A DNA stretch of 64,000 nt from Curtobacterium caseinilyticum (GCF_030363035.1 NZ_JAUCMN010000005.1:186001-250000), one strand, 5' to 3'; positions 17,347-27,404 are shown, counted from the stretch's first letter. Numbers and translations: made by a program. The notes: generated by a model from the sequence alone, not told the origin.

Positions 17347-18312
17347 TCAGCGCGGGAGCCCGCTCACCCACGCGCGGAACGTGATGGCATCGCTGTCACG
17401 GAGGACGACTGCCGGGGAGTCCTGCGCGTCGTACAGGAGTGCGAGGCTCTCCGGTGGCAGGCCGGCCAACTGTCGATCCGCGAGCGAGGTCGGGTCGACG
17501 AGCGCAGGGCTGGCGAGGAACGCGAGGGGCTGCGAGTCGGACTCGGCGACCGCCGTCCGGCCGTCGATGAGGGCCCGGACCTCGGCGGGGTGCAGCACGA
17601 CGACGTCGCCGCCGACGAACAGTCGGATGACCGGGCGTGGGCGACCGCCGGGGCCGAGTGGGACGGTGGTCCAGTCGGCGCTGCACGCGGCACCCCGCCA
17701 GGGCGGGATCGCGATGCCGTCCGGTCCGAGCGCTGCGGGGGCCACTGCACGGGGACGGACGACGCGCTCCTGCAGGTACGCCTCGAGCCCCGCGTAGCCG
17801 CGGGCCAGGCCTATGACGTGGAAGAGGCGCTTCCCGGTCGCGTCACGTGCCTGCAGGCCGCCGTACTGGTTCGCGATCGGCAGCACCGCCGCGATCTCGG
17901 CCAGGTCGACGCGACGCTCCTGGTGGAGGCCCTGGCGGACCAGCAGGTGGTCCTCCATCGCGAGCACCCGAGTCCGGCGCATCGAGCGGGACAGCACGAT
18001 GCCGCCGATGCCGGCCAGCAGGAGGACGACCGCCACGATGACGAAGCTGGGCTCGATGCCGGTCGAGATCGTCGTGGCGGCGCCGAGTGCCAGCAGGGCT
18101 CCGACCACGACGAAGACGATGGCGACCACGCGGATGAGGACCCACTGGAAGGTCCGCAGGCGCACCGTGACGAGCGCGCCGTCCGCGTTGGGCAGCGACT
18201 CCCCACGCTCACGACGTCGGCGGTCGCTGTGCTTGGTCGCGGCTGTCACCGACCTCGTGATGACGAACGCCGCGATCATCGCGATCCCCACGGACGTGAT
18301 CGTGATCCACAT
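17347..18312 (-). CDS. Membrane protein of unknown function
   Basis: 321 residues from ATG 18312, preceded by AGGGGGAC. One membrane segment lies at the N-terminus (about 2-20) and two more at about residues 50-72 and 78-98. A cytoplasmic domain follows that begins with a PH-like pattern (RTRVLAMEDHLLVRQGLHQERRVDL). It is convergent with the preceding gene; the 120-base gap between them holds no feature I can support. Function not recognised. Confidence 0.65.
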   Translation of the reverse strand: MWITITSVGIAMIAAFVITRSVTAATKHSDRRRRERGESLPNADGALVTVRLRTFQWVLIRVVAIVFVVVGALLALGAATTISTGIEPSFVIVAVVLLLAGIGGIVLSRSMRRTRVLAMEDHLLVRQGLHQERRVDLAEIAAVLPIANQYGGLQARDATGKRLFHVIGLARGYAGLEAYLQERVVRPRAVAPAALGPDGIAIPPWRGAACSADWTTVPLGPGGRPRPVIRLFVGGDVVVLHPAEVRALIDGRTAVAESDSQPLAFLASPALVDPTSLADRQLAGLPPESLALLYDAQDSPAVVLRDSDAITFRAWVSGLPR

Positions 18313-18589
18313 GTGTCGTCCCCCTCGTGCTGCGGCCCGTGGACCGAGTGGCCGACCTCCACGTCCGGAACGATCGGCCACTCGATCATGCATCCCCGAT
18401 CGCCGATGACGTTCGCGGACCCCCCACTGTGCATTGTGCAGAGTATCAATTCCGGAAGTGTCTGCAAGTTCGTATGTCGCGGTGCTGTGGCTCGAACGGG
18501 GGTGGTCGCCGCCTGTGGAGGACGGAACCTCACGGTATTTCAGCGGTTAGGATCGAGCACGCAGTCGATTCTTGAGGGGGACGATCGTG

Positions 18590-21361
18590 ATGTTGACGCG
18601 CGCCGGGGGAACCGGGACTCGGCAAGGGAGCCGCATCGCGGGAGTGGTGGCCGTCACGGGTGCACTCGCGCTGGTGCTCTCGGGGTGCACCGCCGACCAG
18701 GACCAGGTGACGAGTCCGTCGCGCGTGCTGCAGACCGTGGACACGACGCTGGCCACGAACGGCGCGGTGAACGCGATCTCGGACACGACGATCTCGGTAG
18801 CCGGTGAGCGCTCGTCCTCGAAGACCGTCGACCACGACGTGACGAAGGCGGCGGGGGACCTGCCGCTCCGGATCACCACCCAGTACACGACCGACAAGCG
18901 CTCCGGGACCGACCTCGCCGACCTCGACGGGTACTCCGGTCGCGTCGAGATCGACGTCACCGTCGAGAACCTCACGGTCCGGTCGCAGAACCTGTCGTAC
19001 GACGTCGCCGGGGCCTCCCGTTCCACGCCGGCCCTGGTCGGTGCGCCGTTCAGTGTCGCCGCGTCGACGGTGCTCGACGGGGTCGCGCCGGACCGCATCG
19101 TGACCGAGTCCGTCGACGGTGGCGCGTCCACCGACGGGGTCGTGAGCACGAACGCCTCCGGCGACGCCGTCGTCCAGTGGGGTCGTCTGCTGGCGCCGCC
19201 GACCTCGGGTGCGAGCAGCACGCTGCACCTCGTCGCCGACGTTAGCGACTTCTCCGCGCCCGCGATCGACGTCGCGGCGCAGCCCGGGCTGACGACCGAC
19301 CTGTCGACCAGCGGCGTGATGAACGGGGCGTTCGGGTCCGAGACGGACTCCGAGCTCGCCCTGCAGCGCCGGACGATCGACCTCATCGCGCGGGTCAACG
19401 AGGTCCTCGCACGAGCCGGCGGGACCATCACCGAGGTCCGCACGAACCTCGAGTCGACGTCCGAGACCCTCGGTGTGCGGACGGCTGAGCGGCTGCAGGA
19501 GAGCAGCGCGTCGCTGGCGAGCACGATGCAGTCGCTGTCGGGCGAGCTCGGTTCGCTGAACGGGGACCTCGGCTCGATCGTGCAGGCGACCCAGTCCACG
19601 GTGCTGCAGCAGCTGCAGCAGACGACGGGCAGCCTCGATGCGTTGCTCGGCGACACCTCGGCGACGGCGCCGGAGCCGGTGTTGGACGGTGAAGGCTGCA
19701 AGGCCGTCCCGCAGACCGGTGCGGCGGGCTCGAGCGTCTACGGGAACCTGCTGCGCGTGTCCGCGCAGCTCGAGGGCTACGCCGACGCGAGCGAGGCGTG
19801 CAAGCAGCAGGTGAGCGCGCAGCTCGCGACGTCGGTGGGTCCGGCGTCGCCGGACGCTGCGGCCTGCGCCGCCCAGGAGGCCCGTGGTTCGTTGACCTGC
19901 GCGCTCTGGGAATCGTCCGCTGCGGTCAACACCTCGCTGATCGGCCTGGTCAGCAAGGGACGGCAGCTCGCGGACGGGCTGGACCCGAACCTCGCGGACA
20001 CCGCGATCGAGCAGTCCGACGCACTGAACGCGCAACTGCAGGAGATCGCCGGCAGGCTCGACGCCCTCGGCAGCGACCAGGACGGTGCCGTCGAGCAGGC
20101 CCTGACCGAACTGGACGGCCTCGTCACGACCACCGAACAGTCGGTGCGCCCGGTGCAGGAGGCCGTCGCGAACGTCCGGAGCCGCGCACAGTCCTCGCGG
20201 AGTGAGCTCGGCGAACTCGATTCCCGGTTCGACCGCTCGATGCAGGCGCAGAACCGGGCGCTCGCTGACCGGTTGTGCGAGCTCGCCCGTCCGGGGCTGT
20301 TCAGCTCGGAGCAACTCGACCAGGACGAGGTGGATGCGCTCCGCGGGTACCTCACCGCGACGCCGTGCCCCGGGACGGACCAGCCCGAGGGGACGACCCT
20401 CCGGCCCGGCTTCGGCTTCACGACGCCGATGGACCAGCGCCTCGACGAGCAGGCCACGGCGTGGGATGCGCTCATCGCCGAGACGGACCCGCGGTCGACG
20501 ACCGGTGTCGGTTCGGCCCTGAACGAGCTCGCCACCGCCGTGGGTGCATTGCGACAGGGCGTCCAGGAGGTGCGCTCCGCGGTGCAGCAGGACGGCGGCT
20601 CGGTCGCGGGATCGGTGCAGCAGCTCAAGGGTCTCCTCGAGGAAGCGGAGGAGTCGGGCACGGTCGTCACCGGCCAGCTCCAGCAGGTGCGTGACCAGCA
20701 GAAGGAGCTGCAGGACGCGGTGCGCGAGGCCTTCCAGAAGGCTTCGGACGACTCTGGCAAGCAGGTGCAGGCACTGATCGACGACCAGGTCCGCAAGGTG
20801 AGCGAGACCGCTGGCACCAGCCGGAAGGCCGTCGTCGACGCGTTCGACAAGTCGATCGCTGGTCTCCGCACCACCTCGGGCGAGGTCACGACCGACTCGA
20901 AGGGCACCATCGACGAGCAGAAGGGCGCGCTGCAGGAACAGAGCAGCGGTCTCGCCTCGGCGGTGGACGAGCAGACCGTGGCGAGCCTCCAGCGCATCGA
21001 CGCGAGCACCAGCGCCTCGGTCCGCGACGTCGAGGGCGCGAGCACGCTCCTGACCGGTGACCTCAACCGCGTGATGCTCGACCTCGGCGACCGCAAGGTC
21101 AACGGCTCCGGCATCCTCGGTGCGATGGCCACGAGCGCGGCGAAGTCCGACTCCGCCGACTACCAGCTCGCCCTCGCGTCGCAGAACGCCTCGGGCTACG
21201 CCAACGTCCGAGCCGAGGACGTCGCCGGCATCCTCCTGCAGCAGGAGCAGCTCCGCGCCTCGCTCGACCGCGCCGCGAAGCTCCCCGCCTTCCGTCTCGA
21301 CGTGCCGTCCAGCGCCACGTCGACGACGCTCTACGCCTTCCGGATCGGAGCCGAGCGATGA
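18590..21361 (+). CDS. Large coiled-coil lipoprotein of the type VII-like locus
   Basis: 923 residues from ATG 18590; a GTG three bases earlier is equally possible, both behind AGGGGG. The N-terminus is a lipoprotein signal with lipobox VLSGC near residue 32. Residues about 35-235 look like a beta-rich domain. From about residue 250 the protein is rich in heptad-like Leu/Gln/Ser segments (for example SLASTMQSLSGELGSLNGDL, and EQLQQVRDQQKELQ-type stretches), interrupted by Cys-containing segments, suggesting a long extracellular coiled coil. A TAGGAT -10 lies at 18548-18553. Its stop overlaps the next gene (ATGA), and the FtsK/EssC-type ATPase follows. By position it could be the extracellular part of the secretion machine, similar in role to EsaA; I see no C-terminal membrane segments, so homology is not claimed. 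Confidence 0.75.
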   Translation: MLTRAGGTGTRQGSRIAGVVAVTGALALVLSGCTADQDQVTSPSRVLQTVDTTLATNGAVNAISDTTISVAGERSSSKTVDHDVTKAAGDLPLRITTQYTTDKRSGTDLADLDGYSGRVEIDVTVENLTVRSQNLSYDVAGASRSTPALVGAPFSVAASTVLDGVAPDRIVTESVDGGASTDGVVSTNASGDAVVQWGRLLAPPTSGASSTLHLVADVSDFSAPAIDVAAQPGLTTDLSTSGVMNGAFGSETDSELALQRRTIDLIARVNEVLARAGGTITEVRTNLESTSETLGVRTAERLQESSASLASTMQSLSGELGSLNGDLGSIVQATQSTVLQQLQQTTGSLDALLGDTSATAPEPVLDGEGCKAVPQTGAAGSSVYGNLLRVSAQLEGYADASEACKQQVSAQLATSVGPASPDAAACAAQEARGSLTCALWESSAAVNTSLIGLVSKGRQLADGLDPNLADTAIEQSDALNAQLQEIAGRLDALGSDQDGAVEQALTELDGLVTTTEQSVRPVQEAVANVRSRAQSSRSELGELDSRFDRSMQAQNRALADRLCELARPGLFSSEQLDQDEVDALRGYLTATPCPGTDQPEGTTLRPGFGFTTPMDQRLDEQATAWDALIAETDPRSTTGVGSALNELATAVGALRQGVQEVRSAVQQDGGSVAGSVQQLKGLLEEAEESGTVVTGQLQQVRDQQKELQDAVREAFQKASDDSGKQVQALIDDQVRKVSETAGTSRKAVVDAFDKSIAGLRTTSGEVTTDSKGTIDEQKGALQEQSSGLASAVDEQTVASLQRIDASTSASVRDVEGASTLLTGDLNRVMLDLGDRKVNGSGILGAMATSAAKSDSADYQLALASQNASGYANVRAEDVAGILLQQEQLRASLDRAAKLPAFRLDVPSSATSTTLYAFRIGAER

Positions 21362-22791
21362 GCCACGTGCAGGACCAGTCGACCGAGCCGACCGTCGACG
21401 AGCAGGGCACCGACCACCCGGATGCAGCCGACGCGGCGCGGACCCGGAAGCGCCGCCGCACCGCGGTCATCGTCGCGATCGCCGTCCTCGTGGTCGCCGC
21501 CGTCGTCACCGCGGTGGTCGCGGTCCGCGTCTCCGCGTCCACCCCCGCCGAGGCGGTCTCCGCGACGGCCCCGGTGCCGATCAGCGTCGCCCACGTCCCC
21601 GACGGCACGAAGATCGGCGTCGTGGTCACCCTCGGTGACGGCGAGGGTGCCCAGTGGGACGACGCCGCGCAGGGCGCCCTCGTCGCGCAGCGTCGCCTCG
21701 AGCTCGGCGGTACGGACGTGCAGCTCGTGACGGAGAACGACGGCGGGTCCACCGACGGCGCACGGAAGGCCGTCGAGGCCCTCGCGTCCGACGGGGTCTC
21801 GGGCATCGTCGTCGCGACCTCCGGTGAGCACGTCCGCGGTGCCTTCGCTGCGGCCGCCGACGCCGGCATCCCCGTCGTCGCGCCGTACGCGACCGGCGGG
21901 GACGACGCCTGGTCGACCGCGCCCTCGACGGAGTCCGTCGCATCGGCGATGCAGGACGCGCTCGGCGACGCCGCTTCGCCCCTGCTCGTGGACCTCGGTG
22001 GCGGAGCGCCGTCCGGTGTCCGGTTCGCCCACGTCCTCGACGCCACGCGAGCGCCGGACCTGAGCGCGCTCGCGACGACGATCGCCCAGCGCACCGGCGC
22101 AGCGGCGGGATCGACCGACGCCACGGCGCGGGACGAGCAGGACGACAGCGCGCAGGACGCTCCCGAGCAGACAGCCGCGGACTCCGACGCGGTGGTCGTC
22201 AGCGGTCCGGCCGGTCGACAGGGCGCCCTCGTCGCAGCGCTCCAGGAGGCGAACGTCACCGCACCTGTCGTCCTGACCCCCGAGGCCACCAGCCCCGCCT
22301 TCGCAGCGGCGCTCGCACAGGCCGGCGGCAGCCTCAGCGGCACGTTCCGCACCATCGGTGTCGAGACGGACGACGCCCGCGCCCTGTCGTCGAACGCCGA
22401 GGGCCGTGCCATGTCGGCGTTCCTCGGCGGCGTGCGGGTCCTCGCGGACGACGCGGACGCGAAGAACCTGACCGGTGACCGGTCCTTCGCATCGGTGGCG
22501 TCGGTGGCGGACGCCCGCAGTCACGATGCGGTCGTGGCGCTGGTGACGGCCGTCGGGTCGGCCCGGAGCGCCGACGCCGCCGAGGTGTCGGACGCGTTGG
22601 CCCGGCTCGACCTGGGGGCCGGAGACGGCCTCGCGGGCCCCGCACTCGACTTCGGCGCGCGACAGGCCCTCGGCGATCCCGCCGGTGTGCTCGCCGCCTC
22701 CGCGCAGGACCTCGGGCTCCGCCCCGCCACTGCGAACGAGGACGACGGGGCCACGCCCGCCCTCGTCTGGTTCTCCGACTCGACGGACTGA
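21358..22791 (+). CDS. Membrane-anchored periplasmic-binding-protein-like protein
   Basis: 477 residues. A cytoplasmic acidic/basic N-terminus (1-35) precedes one membrane segment (about 36-58). The rest resembles a type I periplasmic binding fold: GTKIGVVVTLGDGEGAQWDD opens the first lobe, DGVSGIVVATSGEHV and AGIPVVAPYA follow, and a second lobe continues to the end. Unlike transporter binding proteins it has a transmembrane anchor, not a lipobox, and no permease genes are nearby. The ATG overlaps the previous stop by four bases, and the ATPase gene starts 55 bases after it, so it belongs to the same operon. It may be a sensor or structural subunit of the secretion system (inference). Confidence 0.72.
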   Translation: MSHVQDQSTEPTVDEQGTDHPDAADAARTRKRRRTAVIVAIAVLVVAAVVTAVVAVRVSASTPAEAVSATAPVPISVAHVPDGTKIGVVVTLGDGEGAQWDDAAQGALVAQRRLELGGTDVQLVTENDGGSTDGARKAVEALASDGVSGIVVATSGEHVRGAFAAAADAGIPVVAPYATGGDDAWSTAPSTESVASAMQDALGDAASPLLVDLGGGAPSGVRFAHVLDATRAPDLSALATTIAQRTGAAAGSTDATARDEQDDSAQDAPEQTAADSDAVVVSGPAGRQGALVAALQEANVTAPVVLTPEATSPAFAAALAQAGGSLSGTFRTIGVETDDARALSSNAEGRAMSAFLGGVRVLADDADAKNLTGDRSFASVASVADARSHDAVVALVTAVGSARSADAAEVSDALARLDLGAGDGLAGPALDFGARQALGDPAGVLAASAQDLGLRPATANEDDGATPALVWFSDSTD

Positions 22792-22846
22792 CCCCGTCCC
22801 AGCTGCACCACCCGCACCGCCGCACCACGCCCAGGGAGGACCGCCC

Positions 22847-25800
22847 ATGCGCCTGCTGATCGAGCTCGACGACCGCCGCGAGACGATCGAGGCCGACGGG
22901 TGGTCGGAGTCCTCCACGCTGGGGGACCTCGTCGCGGCGTCGCTCGGCACCCCGCTCGACCCCGGGACACCCCTGGCGGTCGACGGCCACCGGACGAGCT
23001 CGGACACCCCGCTGCGCGACCTGGTGCTCCTCGAGGGCTCCCGGGTCGCGCGCACCACCGAGGAACCGCCGCGCACGGTCGACGGCTGGAGCGTAACCCT
23101 CGCAGGAGGCCTCGAGGCGGGGCTCGTCGTCGCGGTACCGCGCAGCCGTCGGCTCGTCATCGGCCGGGCTCCGCAGGCCGACGTCGTGCTCCCCACCGAG
23201 AGCGCGTCCTGGGAACACTGCACCGTCGAACGCGAGGACGACGGTGTCCGGGTGCGCGACTCCGGCTCCACGAACGGCACCGTCATCGCTGGGGAGCGCA
23301 TCGACGACGAGGGTGTCCTGCTGACCGGCACCACGAGCGTCATCGTGGGCGGTGCGGTGCTGCTGCTCCGACCGGAGCTCCCGGAGACGACCGTGCCGGC
23401 GGCGGGGACGCTCCCGAACCTCACCCCGGCCGCCACCGCACCCTTCAACCGGCCGCCCCGGCCCGGCCGGATCACCGACACCGAGCCGGTGTCCCCGCCG
23501 ACGCGCAAGGACGTCGCCCCGGCGTCGAAGTTCAGCTGGATCACGGTCGCGGCGCCGCTCGTGCTCGCCGGGGCGATGGTGCTCCTGCTCGGGGACGCAC
23601 GCTTCGCCCTGTTCGCGCTGCTCAGCCCCGTGACCGCGATCGGCATGTGGTTCGAGCAGAAGCACCGCCGGGCGAAGAACCTCAAGGAGGAGGAGACGCG
23701 CTTCACCGAGGCGGTCGAGACCTTCCGGAGCGAGATCGCCGCTGCCGCTGCCGTCGAGGCGGCCCGTCGGCAGGACCTCGTGCCCGACCCGGCGACCGTC
23801 GTGCGCCGGGCGCTCCTCCCGACCACCGCCCTCTGGCAGCGCCGGTCGGACGACGACGACTTCCTCAGCCTGCACGCCGGCACCGGCGACGCGCCCTGGC
23901 GTCCCGAGGTCGACCAGCGTGCGGCGTCGTCGAAGCTCGAGGACGAGGCGAAGGCCGCGATCGCGGACAGCCGTCTCACGGCGGCACCGGTCGTCGCCGA
24001 CCTGTCGGACGCCGGTGTCGTGGGGATCGTCGGTGACCGCGACGGTGCGCTCGCGCTCGCCCGCAGCCTGCTGGCACAGGCGACCGTGCACTGCGGGCCG
24101 GCGGACCTGACGGTCGGGGTGTTCTGCGACGCGGGCCGACAGGACGACTGGTCCTGGGCCTCCTGGCTGCCGCACACGCGCGTGGCGGGCAGCAGCACCG
24201 GTGCCCGGTGGATGTCGGCGCAGCGCGACCAGAGCGCGGCCGTCCTGCGCGGGCTGCAGGAATCGCTCGACGAGCTCCCCACGCCGAACCTCCTCGTCGT
24301 CGTGGACTCCGACGTCCTCACCGAGGGGCGCGACGCCCCGGCGCGCAGCCTGCTCGGCCAGGGCCGTGCGGTGCCCGGTGTCTCGCTGCGCCCGGGGGAG
24401 CGTCGCCAGCGGGTGAGTGGCATCGTCATCGCGACGAATGAGCAGCAGCTGCCCGCCGCCTGCACGTCCATCATCACGGTCGGCACCGATGCGGCTGCGA
24501 CCGTGTACCGTCCCGAGGACCGCACGCGCGTCGAGGACGTGGTGCTCGCCGGCCTCGCCCCGGACACCGCGGAGCGGGCCGCCCGTGCCGTCGCCCACTT
24601 CGACGACCCGGAGCTCACGGTGCCGGGTGCATCGCTGCCGTCGCTCGTCCGCCTGCCCGACCTGCTCACGCGGAGCGCCGCGGCGGCGGGCAGCACCGAC
24701 CGCGCCGCGAGCCCGGGCGCCACCACCGTCGACACCACGACCGCCGAGGGCATCCGCACCCTGTGGCAGACCAGCACGGGCACCTCGACCCCGGTCGGTT
24801 CCTCGGAGTCCGGCGTCCTCGAGATCGACCTGGTGCGCGACGGCCCCCACGGCCTGGTCGGCGGGACCACGGGTTCCGGCAAGAGCGAGTTCCTCCGCTC
24901 GTTCGTCGCCGGCCTCGCGGCCCGGAACGACCCCACCCGGCTCAACTTCCTGCTCGTCGACTTCAAGGGCGGCGCCGCCTTCGCCGCGTGTGAACGGCTG
25001 CCGCACACGATCGGCACCATCAGCAACCTCGACGAGCAGCTGGCCGACCGCGCGATCCGGGCGCTGGAGGCCGAGCTCGAGCGTCGCCAGCGGGTCTTCG
25101 CGACGGCCGGCGCCGACATCGACAACCTCGACGCCTACCTGGCGACGCGGCCGACCGAGCCGATGCCGCGCCTGCTCTTCGTCGTCGACGAGTTCGCGAT
25201 GCTCGCGAAGGAGTTCCCCGACGTCCTGACCTCGCTCGTCGCGATCGCCGCCGTGGGCCGCACGCTCGGGGTGCACATGGTGCTCGCGACGCAGCGTCCC
25301 GCGGGTGTGGTGAGCGAGGACATCCTGGCGAACACGAACCTCCGGGTGGCGCTCCGCGTGCAGAGCCGCGAGGACTCGACCAACGTCATCGGCGTCCCGG
25401 CCGCAGCCGGCATCGGTCGGCAGCAGACCGGCCGCGCCTACGTGAAGCTCGGGCAGGACGACATCACCCCGGTGCAGACCGCCCTGGTCACGGGCCGCGC
25501 GCGCGACGAACGGGTCGAGCAGCCGGTCTCGGTCCGTCCGACCGACGTCTTCGGCGTCCCGGCACCCGTGCCGGCGCCCGCACCGAGCGCGTCGGACGAC
25601 ACCGACCTCGACGTCCTCATCGAGGCGATCCGCGCCGCGAACGACGCCGCCGGGTACGCGGCACCTCGTCCGATCTGGCCCGAGGCGCTGGGGGACCGGG
25701 TCGACCTGGCGGACGTCCCGGAACCGTCCGACAACGGTGCCCGGCGCTTCGTGCCGGTCGCGCTCGCCGACGACCCGGACCACCAGCGCCAGGTCGCCGG

Positions 25801-27148
25801 CGGCTGGGACCTCGACGAGGGCAACCTCGTGCTGATGGGCATCCCGGGCAGCGGGACGAGCACCGCCCTGTCCGCCCTCGCCCTGCGCCTCGCGCGGACG
25901 ACGAGCCCGGACGACCTCGACCTCCTCGTGCTGGACATGGGACCGGGGGACCTGGCACCGCTCGCGCAGCTGCCGCACACGACGGCCTACGTCGGGTCCG
26001 GTGCCGGGGCGGGCGAGCTGCAGGCCCGCTTCCTGCGGCACCTGCGCGCGGACCTCGAGCGTCGGCGCGCGAGCCCCGGCGGGCGACGGGCCGTCGTGCT
26101 CATCGACGGCCTCGCCGCGCTCCGCGACGAGTACCAGGACTTCGAGGGCCAGCAGCTGCTCGACGCGCTGTACCGCGTCTACGCGGAGGGGCCGGCACTG
26201 GGGATCTCGTTCGCCGTCTCCACGACCCGGGCGAAGGCCGTGCCGTCCGCGATGGACGAGGTCACGACCCAGAAGTGGATGTTCCGCCTGGCCGACCCGT
26301 ACGACTACGCGTCCATCGGGGTCCGTCCGAAGGACGTCCCGCCACCCGTGCCGGGTCGGTACATCGACTCGACGACGAAGCTGCAGAGCCACGTCGCGAC
26401 CCCGTCGGTGCCCCTCGCCGGAGCCGTCGCCGAGGTCGCCGCGGCGTGGCCGGACGCCGCCGCGAAGACGAGCGCCGTCGGTCGGCTGCCCGATGCGGTC
26501 CGCGTGCAGGACCTCCGGACCCCGGCCCGCTTCGACACGGAACCGTGGCGCCTGCCGGTCGGGATCGCCGAGGACGATCTCGGCACCGCGGCGCTCGAGG
26601 TCTACGACGGCGAGCACGTGCTCGTCGCCGGCCCAGCGCGCTCCGGCAAGTCGACGGTGCTCCTCGCCCTCGCCGACCTGGCGCGGTCCGCCGAGGGCGT
26701 CCGTCCCGCGGTGTGGGCGATCTGCGACCGCCGGTCACCGCTCGCCGACGGTGTGTTCGACCGCCTCGCGGTCGGTGCGGACGAGGTCCCCGCCCTGCTG
26801 GCGAGCCTCCGCCTGGAGCGGGGCCCGGTCCTGCTGCTCGTCGACGACGCCGAGCGCTTCGACGACGCCGACCAGTCGATCGCCTCGCTGTTGTCGTCCG
26901 AGCGGCCGGGCCTGTGCGTGGTCGCGGCCGGCCGGTCCGCCGACCTCCGCTCGCTCTACAGCCACTGGACGCGCGCGGTCCGGAAGTCCCGCTGCGGCGT
27001 GCTCCTGCAGCCCGACGTCGACTACGACGGCGAACTGCTCGGGGTCCCGCTGCCCCGTCGCGCCCCCGTCGCGCTGACGGTGGGTCGCGGCTACGCCGCG
27101 TCGGGCGGCTCCGTCCGTCTCGTGCAGACGGCAGCGCCCGGCGCCTGA
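22847..27148 (+). CDS. FHA-containing FtsK/SpoIIIE secretion ATPase (EssC/EccC-type)
   Basis: 1433 residues from ATG 22847 with AGGGAGGA six bases upstream. Order: an N-terminal beta-rich domain (1-75); an FHA domain (about 95-170, with IGR, SxxxEH and STNGT features of phospho-Thr recognition); two membrane segments (about 230-268); then three ATPase modules. Module 1 has an intact Walker A (GTTGSGKSE, Lys679) and Walker B (VVDEF, Asp781). Module 2 has GSGTST, with Thr1004 in place of the Walker Lys. Module 3 has ARSGKST (Lys1268) and LVDDAE. This layout matches the translocase that drives export of WXG100 proteins; FHA plus two membrane helices ahead of the ATPases is closer to EssC of Firmicutes than to mycobacterial EccC. 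Likely substrates are the WXG100 and RHS proteins upstream. Confidence 0.88.
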   Translation: MRLLIELDDRRETIEADGWSESSTLGDLVAASLGTPLDPGTPLAVDGHRTSSDTPLRDLVLLEGSRVARTTEEPPRTVDGWSVTLAGGLEAGLVVAVPRSRRLVIGRAPQADVVLPTESASWEHCTVEREDDGVRVRDSGSTNGTVIAGERIDDEGVLLTGTTSVIVGGAVLLLRPELPETTVPAAGTLPNLTPAATAPFNRPPRPGRITDTEPVSPPTRKDVAPASKFSWITVAAPLVLAGAMVLLLGDARFALFALLSPVTAIGMWFEQKHRRAKNLKEEETRFTEAVETFRSEIAAAAAVEAARRQDLVPDPATVVRRALLPTTALWQRRSDDDDFLSLHAGTGDAPWRPEVDQRAASSKLEDEAKAAIADSRLTAAPVVADLSDAGVVGIVGDRDGALALARSLLAQATVHCGPADLTVGVFCDAGRQDDWSWASWLPHTRVAGSSTGARWMSAQRDQSAAVLRGLQESLDELPTPNLLVVVDSDVLTEGRDAPARSLLGQGRAVPGVSLRPGERRQRVSGIVIATNEQQLPAACTSIITVGTDAAATVYRPEDRTRVEDVVLAGLAPDTAERAARAVAHFDDPELTVPGASLPSLVRLPDLLTRSAAAAGSTDRAASPGATTVDTTTAEGIRTLWQTSTGTSTPVGSSESGVLEIDLVRDGPHGLVGGTTGSGKSEFLRSFVAGLAARNDPTRLNFLLVDFKGGAAFAACERLPHTIGTISNLDEQLADRAIRALEAELERRQRVFATAGADIDNLDAYLATRPTEPMPRLLFVVDEFAMLAKEFPDVLTSLVAIAAVGRTLGVHMVLATQRPAGVVSEDILANTNLRVALRVQSREDSTNVIGVPAAAGIGRQQTGRAYVKLGQDDITPVQTALVTGRARDERVEQPVSVRPTDVFGVPAPVPAPAPSASDDTDLDVLIEAIRAANDAAGYAAPRPIWPEALGDRVDLADVPEPSDNGARRFVPVALADDPDHQRQVAGGWDLDEGNLVLMGIPGSGTSTALSALALRLARTTSPDDLDLLVLDMGPGDLAPLAQLPHTTAYVGSGAGAGELQARFLRHLRADLERRRASPGGRRAVVLIDGLAALRDEYQDFEGQQLLDALYRVYAEGPALGISFAVSTTRAKAVPSAMDEVTTQKWMFRLADPYDYASIGVRPKDVPPPVPGRYIDSTTKLQSHVATPSVPLAGAVAEVAAAWPDAAAKTSAVGRLPDAVRVQDLRTPARFDTEPWRLPVGIAEDDLGTAALEVYDGEHVLVAGPARSGKSTVLLALADLARSAEGVRPAVWAICDRRSPLADGVFDRLAVGADEVPALLASLRLERGPVLLLVDDAERFDDADQSIASLLSSERPGLCVVAAGRSADLRSLYSHWTRAVRKSRCGVLLQPDVDYDGELLGVPLPRRAPVALTVGRGYAASGGSVRLVQTAAPGA

Positions 27149-27235
27149 CCGGACCCGCCACCTGCGGTCGGGAGGCGCAGCCCGAGCCCGCCACGCGCCT
27201 CCAAACGGGCGACTCCCGCACCCAGCTCCGCGTCC

Positions 27236-27288
27236 ATGGAGCAGAACACGTCGGGTCGCGGGCCGCCACCCGACGTCTTCTGCTCCAT
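27236..27288. repeat. 21-bp inverted repeat between convergent genes
   Basis: Arms 27236-27256 and 27268-27288 pair over 21 bases with one mismatch around an 11-base GC-rich loop. It lies between the convergent ATPase and kinase genes, so it may terminate both; there is no T-run. Confidence 0.7.
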
Positions 27289-27294
27289 CGAGGA

Positions 27295-27348
27295 GCACGC
27301 GCGGAAGGGGACGCACGCGCGGAAGGGGACGCACGCGCGGGCGCGGAC
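27295..27348 (+). repeat. Three tandem 18-bp repeats
   Basis: The unit GCACGCGCGGAAGGGGAC occurs twice exactly (27295-27312, 27313-27330), then once with substitutions (27331-27348). It lies just past the kinase stop. No gene is supported in 27149-27404. Confidence 0.8.
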
Positions 27349-27404
27349 ACGAGCACGAACGCGAGCGAGCACGGGCACGAGCGCGGGCCCGTGCGGCAGC
27401 CGCG

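Noticed and set aside
18590-21361. Phage tail tape-measure or tail-fibre protein
   Set aside because: The lipobox, the overlap with a membrane protein gene and the ATPase operon argue against a phage origin; no other phage genes are present.
22334-26617. A 1427-residue open frame on the minus strand across the secretion ATPase gene
   Set aside because: It is a mirror of the real gene in GC-rich DNA: no start signal, no domain, Arg/Gly/Asp-biased composition. The plus-strand gene has clear motifs.
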